Origin: Xylanibacter ruminicola
GTDB lineage: Bacteria; Bacteroidota; Bacteroidia; Bacteroidales; Bacteroidaceae
Assembly (NCBI RefSeq): GCF_900107775.1
Contig: NZ_FNRF01000002.1
Location: forward strand, 623,129-687,128
DNA length: 64,000 bases
Direction: 5' to 3'
The notes under the pieces were generated by a model, which worked only from the letters and a program-made list of their open reading frames with translations, was not told the DNA's origin and searched no databases. Made by a program: the position numbers and the translations under genes. Shown here piece by piece: positions 26,934 to 36,213 of this stretch. Position 1 is the first letter of the stretch. The number at the start of each line of letters is the position of its first letter.

Positions 26934-27987
26934 TCTTAATGTAATTTACAATCCACTCTCCTACTTCGGTTGTGCCGTATTTCTTGCCACCCTCGACCTG
27001 AATCTCCGGGGTGCGTACGTTGGCATCGAGCGAGGCGGTGACAGCCTTACGGATAAGACCACCCTCCTCGTTCAGTCCGAAGTGCTCCAGCAGCATAGCT
27101 GCTGAGAGAATCTGAGCGATTGGGTTAGCCAGATTCTGACCGGCAGCCTGTGGCCACGAACCATGAACGGGCTCGAACAGCGGTGTGTGCTCGCCTAATG
27201 ACGACGAAGGCTGCAAGCCCATCGAACCAGTAATACAGCTGGTCTCGTCGGTCAGGATATCACCAAAGGTATTCTCGGTAACAATCACATCGAAGTAACG
27301 GGGCTCTGTGAGGACACGCATCGAGGCATTATCGATAAACATGTAATCGGTAGTAACCTCGGGATACTGCGACTCCATCTCCTTGGCTATCTGGCGCCAC
27401 AAACGACTAGATGCCAGCACATTAGCCTTATCAACCACAGTCAGGTGCTTCTTACGGGTCATCGCCATCTCGAAGCCCACCTTCAGGATGCGCTCCACTT
27501 CTGGACGGGTGTAGATATTGGTATCGTAGGCCTGATCGTTATCCTGATACTTGGCACCGAAATACATACCGCCAGTCAACTCGCGAATCACCACAAAGTC
27601 GGCACCCTTCAGGAGCTCTTCTTTCAATGGCGACTTGTGCAGCAGACAATCGAAAGTAGCCACAGGGCGCACGTTGGCAAACAAACCCAGCTTCTTACGC
27701 ATGGCCAGCAAACCTGTCTCAGGACGTATCTTAGCGGTAGGATCGTTGTCGAACTTCAGCGAGCCAACAGCAGCAAACAGCACAGCGTCGGCCTGCATAC
27801 ATACCTCGTGAGTGCTGTCGGGGTAAGGATCGCCCACCTCTTCGATGGCGTGAGCACCACAGATAGCAGGGGTATATTCAAACTCGTGACCGAACTTAGC
27901 GGCAATCGCATCCATCACAGCCACACCTTGTTTCATAATCTCTGGGCCTATTCCGTCGCCCTCTAATACAGCAATTTTCAGTTTCAT
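26926..27987 (-). CDS. leuB: 3-isopropylmalate dehydrogenase
   Basis: 353 aa. [16 protein letters not shown] and [11 protein letters not shown] are present, and the active-site region [14 protein letters not shown] plus [15 protein letters not shown] identify a LeuB decarboxylating dehydrogenase. Metal-binding Asp residues occur in YMFIDNASM and [10 protein letters not shown]. It completes leucine synthesis and, when citramalate is the entry, also makes 2-ketobutyrate for isoleucine. Confidence 0.95.
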   Translation of the reverse strand: MKLKIAVLEGDGIGPEIMKQGVAVMDAIAAKFGHEFEYTPAICGAHAIEEVGDPYPDSTHEVCMQADAVLFAAVGSLKFDNDPTAKIRPETGLLAMRKKLGLFANVRPVATFDCLLHKSPLKEELLKGADFVVIRELTGGMYFGAKYQDNDQAYDTNIYTRPEVERILKVGFEMAMTRKKHLTVVDKANVLASSRLWRQIAKEMESQYPEVTTDYMFIDNASMRVLTEPRYFDVIVTENTFGDILTDETSCITGSMGLQPSSSLGEHTPLFEPVHGSWPQAAGQNLANPIAQILSAAMLLEHFGLNEEGGLIRKAVTASLDANVRTPEIQVEGGKKYGTTEVGEWIVNYIKNA

Positions 27988-28010
27988 AATTCCATTTTTG
28001 TTTTTTCCAA

Positions 28011-29585
28011 CTAAATTTCTTTCTCTTGTTCATCTTCGATGATGTTCAGCATCTTGAAGGTAGCCTTGATGGCCGCTTCGGTCTGGTCGGCATCCAGTCC
28101 GCGGGTGCGGAGGATTTTGCCGTTATCATTCCAGGTAATCACGGTCTGTACCAACGCATCGGTTCGTCCACCTGGTGGGATGGTAACAGCGTAGTTCTGC
28201 AGGATGGGGAACGTACGTCCGAGATACTTCTTATAGATATAGCGCAACGACTTTACGAAGGCATCGTACTGACCGTCACCAGTAGCCGAAGCCTCATACG
28301 CCTGTCCGTTAATCTCCACCTTCACATTTGCTCCAGGTTTTAAGCCATAAGCCGTTGATACCACGTAACTTACCAACTTAACTTTATTCTCAGGCGCATC
28401 GTGTTTCAGCACGTCGCTCACAATGAATGGCAGATCCTCCTGCGTTACAATCTCCTTCTTGTCGCCCAGTTCGGTAATACGCTGGGTTACACGTTTGGTC
28501 TGTTCAGGTGTGAGTTCCAAACCGAGCTCCTCCAGATTCTTGGCGATGTTAGCCTTACCGCTATTCTTGCCAAGGGCATATTCACGCTTTCTACCGAATC
28601 GTTCTGGCACCAAGGCGTTACAATACAGGTTGTCCTTCTTATCGCCATCGGCATGCACGCCAGCCACCTGGGTAAACACATTGTCGCCGATGATGGGCTG
28701 ATTAGGCGCTACGGCAATACCGCTATAGCTCTCAACCATTCGCGAGATATCGTTCAGCTTGTCCTCGCGGATATTGGTGCGGGCGTTAAACTGATCCTTC
28801 AGAATTACCTGCACACTCGACAGCGGTGCATTACCACAACGCTCACCCAGTCCGTTCACCGTTACGTGCAGACCTTTGGCGCCACTCAGCACAGCAGCCA
28901 ACGAGTTTGATACCGCCAGGTCGTAATCGTTATGGGCGTGGAAATCGAAGTGTGTATCGGGATAACGCTTCAGCATTTTGCGGAAGTACTCGATACACTG
29001 CAACGGGTTCATGATACCCAAGGTATCGGGCAGCATAAAGCGTCGGATACCTACATCGCACAGCGCATCCATCAGCTTGTAAACGTAGGTGGGCGACTCG
29101 TTCATACCGTTGCTCCAATCCTCCAGATACAGGTTAACGGTGATACCTTTCTCGTGGGCATAACGCACCTCGCGATGGATATCCTCAATGTGCTCGTCGG
29201 GTGTTTTCTGCAACTGCTGGGTACAATGCTTCAGCGAGCCTTTGCCCAACAGATTCACGGTCTTACAACCGCACTCAGCAGCCCAGTCGATGCTTTTGCC
29301 GCCATCGATAAAGCCCAGCACCTCTACCCTTTCGAGGGCATCGATACGTGAGGCATAGCGACAAATCATGCTTACCGCCTCGCGCTCGCCCTCGCTCACT
29401 CGGGCCGATGCCACCTCGATACGATCCACATTCAGATCGTTCAACAGCATACGGGCCATCATCAGCTTTTCGTGGGGCAGAAACGATACGCCGCTGGTTT
29501 GCTCACCATCGCGTAGCGTAGAGTCCATAATCTCCACAAAGGGCTTTACACGCTTGAATTTGTTTACTTGTTCGCTTGTTCCCAT
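28011..29585 (-). CDS. Second isopropylmalate/citramalate synthase-type enzyme
   Basis: 524 aa from [20 protein letters not shown]; the open frame extends 21 codons further upstream into leuD, but this ATG fits the family. [16 protein letters not shown] is the HMGL-like active site, [10 protein letters not shown] and [20 protein letters not shown] hold the metal ligands, and there is a C-terminal LeuA allosteric (dimer) domain. A full LeuA is encoded separately at the operon start. In Bacteroidota this second paralogue lies between leuD and leuB and is a candidate (R)-citramalate synthase (CimA), giving isoleucine from pyruvate. That assignment is inference. Confidence 0.82.
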   Translation of the reverse strand: MGTSEQVNKFKRVKPFVEIMDSTLRDGEQTSGVSFLPHEKLMMARMLLNDLNVDRIEVASARVSEGEREAVSMICRYASRIDALERVEVLGFIDGGKSIDWAAECGCKTVNLLGKGSLKHCTQQLQKTPDEHIEDIHREVRYAHEKGITVNLYLEDWSNGMNESPTYVYKLMDALCDVGIRRFMLPDTLGIMNPLQCIEYFRKMLKRYPDTHFDFHAHNDYDLAVSNSLAAVLSGAKGLHVTVNGLGERCGNAPLSSVQVILKDQFNARTNIREDKLNDISRMVESYSGIAVAPNQPIIGDNVFTQVAGVHADGDKKDNLYCNALVPERFGRKREYALGKNSGKANIAKNLEELGLELTPEQTKRVTQRITELGDKKEIVTQEDLPFIVSDVLKHDAPENKVKLVSYVVSTAYGLKPGANVKVEINGQAYEASATGDGQYDAFVKSLRYIYKKYLGRTFPILQNYAVTIPPGGRTDALVQTVITWNDNGKILRTRGLDADQTEAAIKATFKMLNIIEDEQEKEI

Positions 29586-30160
29586 TGTTCTGTTTTCTGT
29601 TTGTTCTCCACCAAGAAGTCGATATCGTCTAAGCCGTTCATCAGACAATGCTTCTTGTAGGCGTTAATGTCGAAGTGCTCGCTACGACCGGTAGCCTTGT
29701 TGGTTACCGTCTGGTTGGGCAGATCCACCTCTACTTCGGTCTTAGCGTCAGCATCGATGCTGGCAAAGAGTTCAGCCAGGAACGCCTCGCTTACTACCAC
29801 GGGCAGCACAAAGTTGTTCAACTCGTTGTTCTTATGGATATCGGCAAAGAAACTGCTGATAACCACACGGAAGCCGTAGCCTGCGATGGCCCACGCAGCG
29901 TGTTCGCGACTACTACCCGAACCAAAGTTCTTACCTGCCACCAGGATGCAACCCGAGTACTTGGGGTTGTTAAGCACAAAGTCGTTGTTCAGCGTACCGT
30001 CGGCATTGTAACGCCAGTCGCGAAACAGGTTGTCGCCAAAGAATTTCTCTTCGCGTGTGGTAGCCTTCAGGAATCGGGCGGGTATGATCTGGTCGGTATC
30101 CACATTCTCCATCGGCAGGGGCACACACGTACTTGTTATGATGTTGAATTTCTGTTTCAT
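29564..30160 (-). CDS. leuD: 3-isopropylmalate dehydratase small subunit
   Basis: 198 aa. VPLPMENVDTDQIIPARFLK and AGKNFGSGSSREHAAWAIAG are the swivel-domain signatures of the aconitase-like small subunit. It overlaps the downstream synthase by about 20 bases and follows leuC by 10 bases. It works with LeuC to isomerise isopropylmalate. Confidence 0.95.
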   Translation of the reverse strand: MKQKFNIITSTCVPLPMENVDTDQIIPARFLKATTREEKFFGDNLFRDWRYNADGTLNNDFVLNNPKYSGCILVAGKNFGSGSSREHAAWAIAGYGFRVVISSFFADIHKNNELNNFVLPVVVSEAFLAELFASIDADAKTEVEVDLPNQTVTNKATGRSEHFDINAYKKHCLMNGLDDIDFLVENKQKTEQWEQANK

Positions 30161-30170
30161 CTTTTTTTTG

Positions 30171-31556
30171 CTATATTAACTCTCGTGGATCTGTTATTAC
30201 ACCCGTGATGGCTGCGGCGGCAGCGGTGAGGGGCGATGCTAAGATGGTGCGGGAACCGGGGCCTTGACGACCTTCGAAGTTGCGGTTGGATGTTGATACC
30301 GCCAACTTGCCTGCGGGCACCTTATCATCGTTCATGGCCAGACAGGCCGAACAGCCAGGCTGACGGATTTCGAAACCAGCAGCCTCGAGCACCTTGTCGA
30401 GTCCTTCTTCGCGAATCTGCTTGTCAACAGCCCACGAACCAGGTACCAGCCAAGCCACTACATCGGGCGACTTATGGCGCCCCTTAACCAGATGGGCAAA
30501 CGCACGGAAATCCTCGATACGTCCGTTGGTACAAGCACCCAGGAACACATAATCCACCTTGGTGCCCAGCAACTTCTGTCCAGCCTCAAACTGCATATAA
30601 TTCATAGCCTTTTCGTAGCTCTCCCTCCCTTTGGAGGGGGCTGGGGGGAGGCTTTCAGTAATACCGATGCCCATACCTGGGTTGGTACCATAAGTAACAC
30701 GGGGCTCGATATCAGCAGCATTAAACGATAGCTCCTTGTCGAACACAGCATCGTCGCCGCTCTTCAGCGTTTTCCAATAGGCCACAGCCTTGTCCCACGC
30801 CTCGCCCTTGGGTGCATACTCCCTACCCTTCAGGTAATTAAACGTGGTGCTGTCGGGAGCGATAAAACCACCACGCGCACCCATCTCTATCGAGAGGTTA
30901 CACAGCGTCAGTCGACCCTCCATACTCATGGCCTTTACTGTCGATCCGGCATACTCGATAAAATAGCCTGTAGCACCACTGGTAGTTATCTGTGCCATCA
31001 GGTAAAGGGCCACATCCTTAGGGGTTACCCCCTTACCCAACACACCGTTGATGGTGATACGCATCGACTTGGGTTTCTGCTGCAGAATACACTGCGAAGC
31101 CATTACCATCTCTACCTCGCTGGTGCCGATACCAAAGGCCACAGCACCCATTGCGCCATGGGTAGAGGTGTGCGAATCGCCACAAACAATCGTCATGCCT
31201 GGCAGCGATAATCCCTTCTCTGGACCTACCACGTGGATAATACCGTTATCCTTCGACATCATGCCGTAATGCGTCAGTCCGAACTCAGCTGCATTCTTGG
31301 CGAGTGTGTCCACCTGCTTACGCGATACGGGGTCCTCGATAGGTTTATCCTGATCGTGTGTAGGTGTATTATGGTCGGGCATACAAAAAATCTGCTGGGG
31401 GCGGAAACACTTCAGTCCGCGAGCACGCATGCCGTCGAATGCCTGAGGCGATGTTACCTCGTGACAATACAAGCGATCGATATACAGCTGCGTAGGTCCG
31501 TCCTCCACCTGCTGCACCACGTGCTTATCCCATATCTTATCAAAGAGTGTATTCAT
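30171..31556 (-). CDS. leuC: 3-isopropylmalate dehydratase large subunit
   Basis: 461 aa. The Fe-S cluster cysteines are in [28 protein letters not shown] and [11 protein letters not shown]. An unusual feature is a run [19 protein letters not shown] near residue 300-313; the DNA encoding it (30618-30657) is a copy of a GC-rich palindromic repeat found elsewhere in this window, inserted in frame. All catalytic motifs remain, so the gene is probably active. It abuts leuA (1-base gap). Confidence 0.95.
   Translation of the reverse strand: MNTLFDKIWDKHVVQQVEDGPTQLYIDRLYCHEVTSPQAFDGMRARGLKCFRPQQIFCMPDHNTPTHDQDKPIEDPVSRKQVDTLAKNAAEFGLTHYGMMSKDNGIIHVVGPEKGLSLPGMTIVCGDSHTSTHGAMGAVAFGIGTSEVEMVMASQCILQQKPKSMRITINGVLGKGVTPKDVALYLMAQITTSGATGYFIEYAGSTVKAMSMEGRLTLCNLSIEMGARGGFIAPDSTTFNYLKGREYAPKGEAWDKAVAYWKTLKSGDDAVFDKELSFNAADIEPRVTYGTNPGMGIGITESLPPAPSKGRESYEKAMNYMQFEAGQKLLGTKVDYVFLGACTNGRIEDFRAFAHLVKGRHKSPDVVAWLVPGSWAVDKQIREEGLDKVLEAAGFEIRQPGCSACLAMNDDKVPAGKLAVSTSNRNFEGRQGPGSRTILASPLTAAAAAITGVITDPRELI
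30618..30657 (-). repeat. GC-rich palindromic repeat inserted in leuC
   Basis: On the minus strand AGCCTCCCCCCAGCCCCC is followed by TCCAAAGGGAGGGAGAG. It translates as [12 protein letters not shown]. The copy at 63534 gives the similar peptide ASPAPSKKRG in the same reading phase. Confidence 0.82.
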
Positions 31557-33062
31557 TTAGTCTTCCTCCTTTTTAAATTTGTTGATACAATCGATATACG
31601 CCTCGACGCTGGCGGTTACAATATCGGTGTTGGCACCAAAACCATAGTAAAGTGCGCCATCGTACTCCACCTGCATGTGTACCTTACCCACATCGTCGCT
31701 ACCCTTCGAGATAGCCTGAATGGTAAACTCCTTCAGCGTCATCTGCTTCATGATAATCTTCTTGAGTGCCTTGATAGCTGCATCAACCGGACCGTTACCA
31801 GAAGCAGCAGCCTCGAACTTCTGTCCGCTGATGTCCAGTCCGATACTGGCCACACTCTTCACGCCCTTACCTGTAGTAACCTGCAGGAAGTCCAATCTAA
31901 CAGCGTGCGTATCAGCTGTATCGGCACCAGCCAGCATCAGGGCATCGGCATCGCTCACCTCCTTCTTCTGGTCGGCCAATACCAGGAACTTCTCATATAC
32001 CTTATCCAATTTCTCCTCGGTCAGATCCACACCATTTACATGCAGACGATGCTTCAAGGCAGCACGACCTGAGCGGGCGGTGAGTACGATTGAGTTATCG
32101 TCGATACCCACATCCTTGGGATCCATAATCTCGTAGGTCTGTACGTTCTTCAGAACGCCGTCCTGATGGATACCGCTTGAGTGCGCAAAGGCATTACGAC
32201 CCACGATAGCCTTGTTAGGCTGAACGGGCATATTCATCAAGCTCGACACCATACGGCTGGTGGGATAAATCTTAGTGGTATTGATATTGGTCTCGATACC
32301 CAACTGCTTGTGGCACTTCAGTATCATGGCAATCTCTTCGAGCGATGTGTTACCGGCACGCTCGCCAATACCGTTGATGGTCACCTCCACCTGACGGGCA
32401 CCTGCCATCACACCGCTGAACGAGTTGGCTGTAGCCATACCCAAGTCGTTATGACAATGGGTTGAGATGATGGCGCGATCGATATTATCCACGTGCTCCA
32501 TCAGGTATTTGATTTTATCGTGATACTCCTCAGGCAGACAGTAGCCTGTGGTATCGGGGATGTTTACTACGGTAGCACCAGCCTTGATAACAGCTTCCAC
32601 TACCTGGGCCAGATATGCGTTGTCTGTTCTTCCGGCATCCTCGCAGTAGAACTCCACATCATCTACAAATCGCTTGGCGTACTTGGTGGCGGCAACGGCA
32701 CGCTCCAGGATCTCCTCACGGGTTGAGTTGAACTTATACTGAATGTGCTCGTCGCTGGTACCGATACCCGTGTGGATACGCTTGTGCTTGGCATACTGCA
32801 GGGCTTCGAAAGCCACGTCGATATCACGTTCAACGGCACGTGTCAGCGCACAAATCACTGGCCATGTAACCGCTTTCGAGATTTCAATCACACTGTTAAA
32901 GTCACCTGGACTTGAGATAGGGAATCCTGCTTCGATCACGTCCACGCCCAACTGCTCAAGCGCCTTAGCCACCTGAATCTTCTCTACGGTGTTCAACTGG
33001 CATCCGGGCACCTGTTCGCCGTCGCGGAGCGTTGTGTCGAAAATAAACAATCTGTCACTCAT
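31557..33062 (-). CDS. leuA: 2-isopropylmalate synthase
   Basis: 501 aa. [30 protein letters not shown] and [18 protein letters not shown] hold the active site and metal ligands, and a C-terminal regulatory domain follows (about 370-495). It condenses 2-ketoisovalerate with acetyl-CoA, the first step of leucine synthesis. It is the first structural gene of the operon and is preceded by a leader peptide and attenuator (33107-33261). Confidence 0.95.
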   Translation of the reverse strand: MSDRLFIFDTTLRDGEQVPGCQLNTVEKIQVAKALEQLGVDVIEAGFPISSPGDFNSVIEISKAVTWPVICALTRAVERDIDVAFEALQYAKHKRIHTGIGTSDEHIQYKFNSTREEILERAVAATKYAKRFVDDVEFYCEDAGRTDNAYLAQVVEAVIKAGATVVNIPDTTGYCLPEEYHDKIKYLMEHVDNIDRAIISTHCHNDLGMATANSFSGVMAGARQVEVTINGIGERAGNTSLEEIAMILKCHKQLGIETNINTTKIYPTSRMVSSLMNMPVQPNKAIVGRNAFAHSSGIHQDGVLKNVQTYEIMDPKDVGIDDNSIVLTARSGRAALKHRLHVNGVDLTEEKLDKVYEKFLVLADQKKEVSDADALMLAGADTADTHAVRLDFLQVTTGKGVKSVASIGLDISGQKFEAAASGNGPVDAAIKALKKIIMKQMTLKEFTIQAISKGSDDVGKVHMQVEYDGALYYGFGANTDIVTASVEAYIDCINKFKKEED

Positions 33063-33106
33063 TTTTAAATTTTTATTTTAACGATAATACTTGTTATTCC
33101 AAACGA

Positions 33107-33144
33107 AAAGAACCTTTCACACTCGGAAGTGAGAAAGGCTCTTT
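33107..33144 (-). terminator. Leucine operon attenuator (terminator hairpin)
   Basis: On the transcript AAAGAGCCTTTC-T-CACT pairs with AGTG-T-GAAAGGTTCTTT around a four-base loop (TCCG), about 17 pairs with one G-U and one mismatch, followed by a T-rich tract. It lies between the leader peptide and leuA. The internal TCACTTCCGA (33123-33132 on this strand) is exactly complementary to TCGGAAGTGA in the leader (33193-33202), so a competing antiterminator can form. Confidence 0.85.
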
Positions 33145-33192
33145 CTTAATTTTTAGTTTCAATGAAACATTGTCAATTATCTACATACCCTG

Positions 33193-33261
33193 TCACTTCC
33201 GACCTGCCCCATGCAGTCGAATAATAATAAACAGGCTGTTAAGTAGATTCAGACTCTTCAT
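33193..33261 (-). CDS. leuL: Leucine/isoleucine-rich leader peptide
   Basis: A 22-codon frame: MKSLNLLNSLFIII then RLHGAGRK and TGA. It carries five Leu codons (CTG, CTA, CTT, CTG, CTG) and three consecutive Ile codons (ATT x3), and starts about 20 bases after the expected transcription start. Its last codons and stop form the segment complementary to the attenuator. Ribosome stalling at the Leu/Ile codons would leave that segment free to open the terminator; completed translation would cover it and permit termination. The mechanism is inferred from sequence. Confidence 0.85.
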   Translation of the reverse strand: MKSLNLLNSLFIIIRLHGAGRK

Positions 33262-33288
33262 TTTTGCTTAATTTCTTATTTTCGGCTG

Positions 33289-33320
33289 CAAAATTAATCA
33301 TTTTCGTTGGAATAAACAAA
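33289..33320 (-). promoter_or_regulatory. Promoter of the leucine operon
   Basis: Minus strand TTTG (33317-33320), 20 bp, TAATTTTG (33289-33296). Transcription would begin near 33281 and read through the leader peptide. Confidence 0.8.
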
Positions 33321-33460
33321 CAATTCGTAACTTTTTTATCGAAAAAATCTATCAATTTATTAGTTTTAGCCTTTTTTGGGGGCCTGTTCGCACATCAATT
33401 CTTTATCATAAGCATAAAAATTATCATTATTTTGATGGCAAAGATAGCAAATTAATTTGT

Positions 33461-33468
33461 AACTTTGC
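33461..33468 (+). promoter_or_regulatory. Probable -7 element for the GH25 gene
   Basis: TAACTTTG 20 bases upstream of the ATG. TTTG at 33432-33435 lies 25 bp upstream, longer than usual. Confidence 0.55.
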
Positions 33469-33488
33469 ACCCGAAATCATGTAAATAA

Positions 33489-34805
33489 ATGAAAAAGGTA
33501 TTAATATCTATTATAACACCCTTTGTCCTGCTGTTGGCATCAACCTACTTTCTGAGGCAACCCACACATCCCGGCATGCAACTGAGTGCCGATATGCAGA
33601 ACACACTTGCCGCCGAGGCCGACACCCTGCCCAACGACTCTATGCCTGATTTTGGCGACGAATTTGAGTACTACTTCGACCGTCACAATGTGATGGACGA
33701 GGGTTATGAGATGGTGGCTGCCTTTGCCAACGGCAAGCGCCTGCAGATTGAACCTGCCCAGCGACTAACTGTTTGGAACGTGGGCAACTGGCGCAACCGT
33801 ACCCACGAGGGCACCACGCTGGCTTTAGACTCGGCTGGTTTTACCATCGTGGCCACTTATCAGGCCGACACCATCAAAACGGGTTTGCGTATCGACAGCT
33901 TAGGAACTTACCAAGGCGACTTCAGAGGTACCAAAGCCAACGGTCATGGTGCTTACATAGCCGATGGCAGCTATTTCGAGGGTCACTGGACCGATGACAA
34001 GCGCGACGGATTCGGCATACAACTGCTTACCCCCACCGATGGCGAGCCACGCCTGCAGGTGGGCGAATGGAAGAAGAACCGATTCTGGGGCGAACGCATG
34101 AAGTACACCTCCGAGCGTATCTATGGCATTGATATCGCCCGCTACCAGCACGGCAAGGGGCGCCACAAATCACCCATTCTCTGGGACAAGCTCAGCATCA
34201 GCTTCTTAGGCAAGAAAAACCACAAGAATGTGCACGGCAAGGCCAACTACCCCATCTCGTTTATCTTTATCAAGAGTACCGAGGGCGTTACCGTAACCAA
34301 TAAGTTCTATGCCGACGATTACGCCAAGGCACGCAAGCATGGTATCCCCATCGGCGCCTACCACTTCTTCTCGCTCAAGACATCGGGTGCCGCCCAGGCC
34401 AAGCATTTTATCAAGCACACCAAGTTCCAGAAGGGCGACCTACCCCCAGTGCTCGACGTAGAGCCCAGCGACGCACAGATTCGCGCTGCAGGCGGTGCCG
34501 AGAAGATGTTCCAGCAGATACGTATCTGGTGCAGGATGGTAAAGGCCCGTTGCGGCGTAACACCTATCTTATATATAAACCAGATGTTTATCAATAAATA
34601 TTTTGGTATGGTGCCCGACATTAAGCGCGACTACGACGTGTGGATTGCCCGCTACGGCGAGTATAAGCCCGATGTGCGCCTGGCCTTCTGGCAACTGTGC
34701 CCCGATGGTCGCGTAAACGGTATTCGTGGCGATGTAGATATCAATGTGTTTAACGGCTATAAGAGTCAGTTCGACGAGTTCGTAGCCACCAAAAGTATCA
34801 AGTGA
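33489..34805 (+). CDS. MORN-repeat and GH25 muramidase membrane protein
   Basis: 438 aa. An N-terminal membrane anchor or signal (MKKVLISIITPFVLLLASTY), a beta-rich region (60-135), MORN-type repeats (139-200: GTYQGDFRGTKANGHGAYIA and SYFEGHWTDDKRDGFG), and a glycoside hydrolase 25 domain (about 212-430). Catalytic-region motifs are YGIDIARYQ (Asp215), FIKSTEG, GAYHFF and VLDVEPS. GH25 enzymes are lysozyme-like muramidases. The start of rlmH lies immediately downstream. MORN repeats in front of a muramidase are uncommon. Confidence 0.85.
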   Translation: MKKVLISIITPFVLLLASTYFLRQPTHPGMQLSADMQNTLAAEADTLPNDSMPDFGDEFEYYFDRHNVMDEGYEMVAAFANGKRLQIEPAQRLTVWNVGNWRNRTHEGTTLALDSAGFTIVATYQADTIKTGLRIDSLGTYQGDFRGTKANGHGAYIADGSYFEGHWTDDKRDGFGIQLLTPTDGEPRLQVGEWKKNRFWGERMKYTSERIYGIDIARYQHGKGRHKSPILWDKLSISFLGKKNHKNVHGKANYPISFIFIKSTEGVTVTNKFYADDYAKARKHGIPIGAYHFFSLKTSGAAQAKHFIKHTKFQKGDLPPVLDVEPSDAQIRAAGGAEKMFQQIRIWCRMVKARCGVTPILYINQMFINKYFGMVPDIKRDYDVWIARYGEYKPDVRLAFWQLCPDGRVNGIRGDVDINVFNGYKSQFDEFVATKSIK

Positions 34806-34807
34806 TT

Positions 34808-35278
34808 ATGAAAACGATTTTGATTCTGGTGGGCAAGACCACCGACAAGCATTTCCAGGCAGGCATCAACGATTATGTGGATCGCATCGGTCATTACATG
34901 CCTTTCGAACTCGTAACCATCCCCGAACTCAAAAACACCAAGAGCCTGTCGGAAGCGCAGCAGAAGACTACCGAAGGCGAGCTGATTCTGAAACAGATCC
35001 AGTCCAGCGACACCGTAGTACTGCTCGACGAGCATGGCAAGGAGTTTCGCAGTATCGAGTTTGCCAAGTGGCTGGAGCAGAAACGCAATACGGCCCGCCG
35101 ACTGGTATTCGTCGTAGGCGGACCGTATGGATTTTCTCCCGAGGTATATGCCCGTGCTAACGAGCAGCTCTCGCTTTCAAAGATGACGTTCTCGCATCAG
35201 ATGATTCGTTTGGTGTTTACCGAACAGATCTATCGTGCCTGCACCATCATCAAGGGTGAGCCCTATCATCACGAGTAA
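34808..35278 (+). CDS. rlmH: 23S rRNA pseudouridine-1915 N3-methyltransferase RlmH
   Basis: 156 aa from MKTILILVGKTTDKHFQAGI; a GTG at 34802 is in frame and would add two residues. The SPOUT knot signature FVVGGPYGFSPEVYARANEQ and LSLSKMTFSHQMIRLVFTEQ are complete. It methylates helix 69 of 23S rRNA. It follows the GH25 gene with no gap. Confidence 0.95.
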   Translation: MKTILILVGKTTDKHFQAGINDYVDRIGHYMPFELVTIPELKNTKSLSEAQQKTTEGELILKQIQSSDTVVLLDEHGKEFRSIEFAKWLEQKRNTARRLVFVVGGPYGFSPEVYARANEQLSLSKMTFSHQMIRLVFTEQIYRACTIIKGEPYHHE

Positions 35279-36154
35279 TTATAGATCGTTGTAATTCTGT
35301 ACAGCGAAGGTGCTGGTGCGCATGTCGCCAGTCTCAAAGCCACGCTTCAGCCAGCGCTTACGCTGATCGCTAGTGCCGTGGGTAAACGATTCGGGTGTTG
35401 CCCTACCCTGAGCCTTCTTCTGCAACCAGTCGTCGCCGATAGCCTTAGCCAGCTCCAAGCCCTTTTCTAAATCGCCGTACTCCATCGAGTGGTTCATGGC
35501 ATCTTCGTAATGCGCCCACACGCCGGCATAGTAGTCGGCCAGCAGCTCCAGTCGCACACTTATCTGGTTGGCAGTCACCTTATCTGTCTGATTCATAGCC
35601 TGATGCGCCTTATTCAGCGTACCCGTCAGGTACTCAATATGGTGACCAATCTCGTGGGCTATCACATACGCGTAGGCAAAGGTGTTACCCTCAACCCCCA
35701 ACTGACGTTTCATCTGGGTAAAGAACGACAGATCCACGTACAGCTTCTGGTCGCCCGAGCAATAGAACGGACCCACCGCAGCTGTTGCCGAACCACAGGC
35801 CGAGTTTACCTGATTACTGAACAGCACCAGCGTGGGGTACTGATATTCGCCCCAGCCATTCTCCTCGAACACCTTGGTCCATACCTCCTCGGTACTGGCC
35901 AGAATCTTCTTACAGTCCGAGGCCAGTTCCTGTTCCTCCTCAGTAAAATTCTCCTCGCCAACGGTCTCGGTAGGCGCCTGCATGGTTTGCTGCACCACAT
36001 TCTGTACCACATCTGTTACATCGCCGCCTTGCAGGAATGTAAACAGCGCAATCAAAATAATACCTCCGATACCACCGATACCAGCCTTAGCACCACCGCT
36101 CATACCGCGGCGATCCTCAACATTCGAGCTTTCTCTTCGTCCGTCTAATCTCAT
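35279..36154 (-). CDS. Neutral zinc metallopeptidase (YpfJ family)
   Basis: 291 aa. The N-terminal MRLDGRRESSNVEDRRG is followed by a Gly-rich membrane helix (about 27-43). The catalytic motif YVIAHEIGHHIEYLTG is HExxH type, and CGSATAAVGPFYCSGDQKLY and LLADYYAGVWAH are family features. The extracytoplasmic peptidase substrate is unknown. Convergent with rlmH. Confidence 0.9.
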   Translation of the reverse strand: MRLDGRRESSNVEDRRGMSGGAKAGIGGIGGIILIALFTFLQGGDVTDVVQNVVQQTMQAPTETVGEENFTEEEQELASDCKKILASTEEVWTKVFEENGWGEYQYPTLVLFSNQVNSACGSATAAVGPFYCSGDQKLYVDLSFFTQMKRQLGVEGNTFAYAYVIAHEIGHHIEYLTGTLNKAHQAMNQTDKVTANQISVRLELLADYYAGVWAHYEDAMNHSMEYGDLEKGLELAKAIGDDWLQKKAQGRATPESFTHGTSDQRKRWLKRGFETGDMRTSTFAVQNYNDL

Positions 36155-36169
36155 AGTCCTAAGTTCTTA

Positions 36170-36213
36170 TTTAATGTTTAATCTTTAATGTTCAATGCTC
36201 AATGTTCAATGTC
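36170..36213. repeat. Tandem heptamer repeat (TTTAATG/TTCAATG)
   Basis: Six consecutive near-copies of TTYAATG between the DUF5715 and metallopeptidase genes; the array runs up to and into the DUF5715 stop. Confidence 0.78.

Noticed and set aside
30618..30657. Frameshift or assembly error in leuC
   Set aside because: The insertion keeps the frame, and conserved motifs lie on both sides.
33107..33261. T-box or leucine riboswitch upstream of leuA
   Set aside because: No specifier loop or T-box sequence is visible; the Leu/Ile-rich leader frame explains the structure better.
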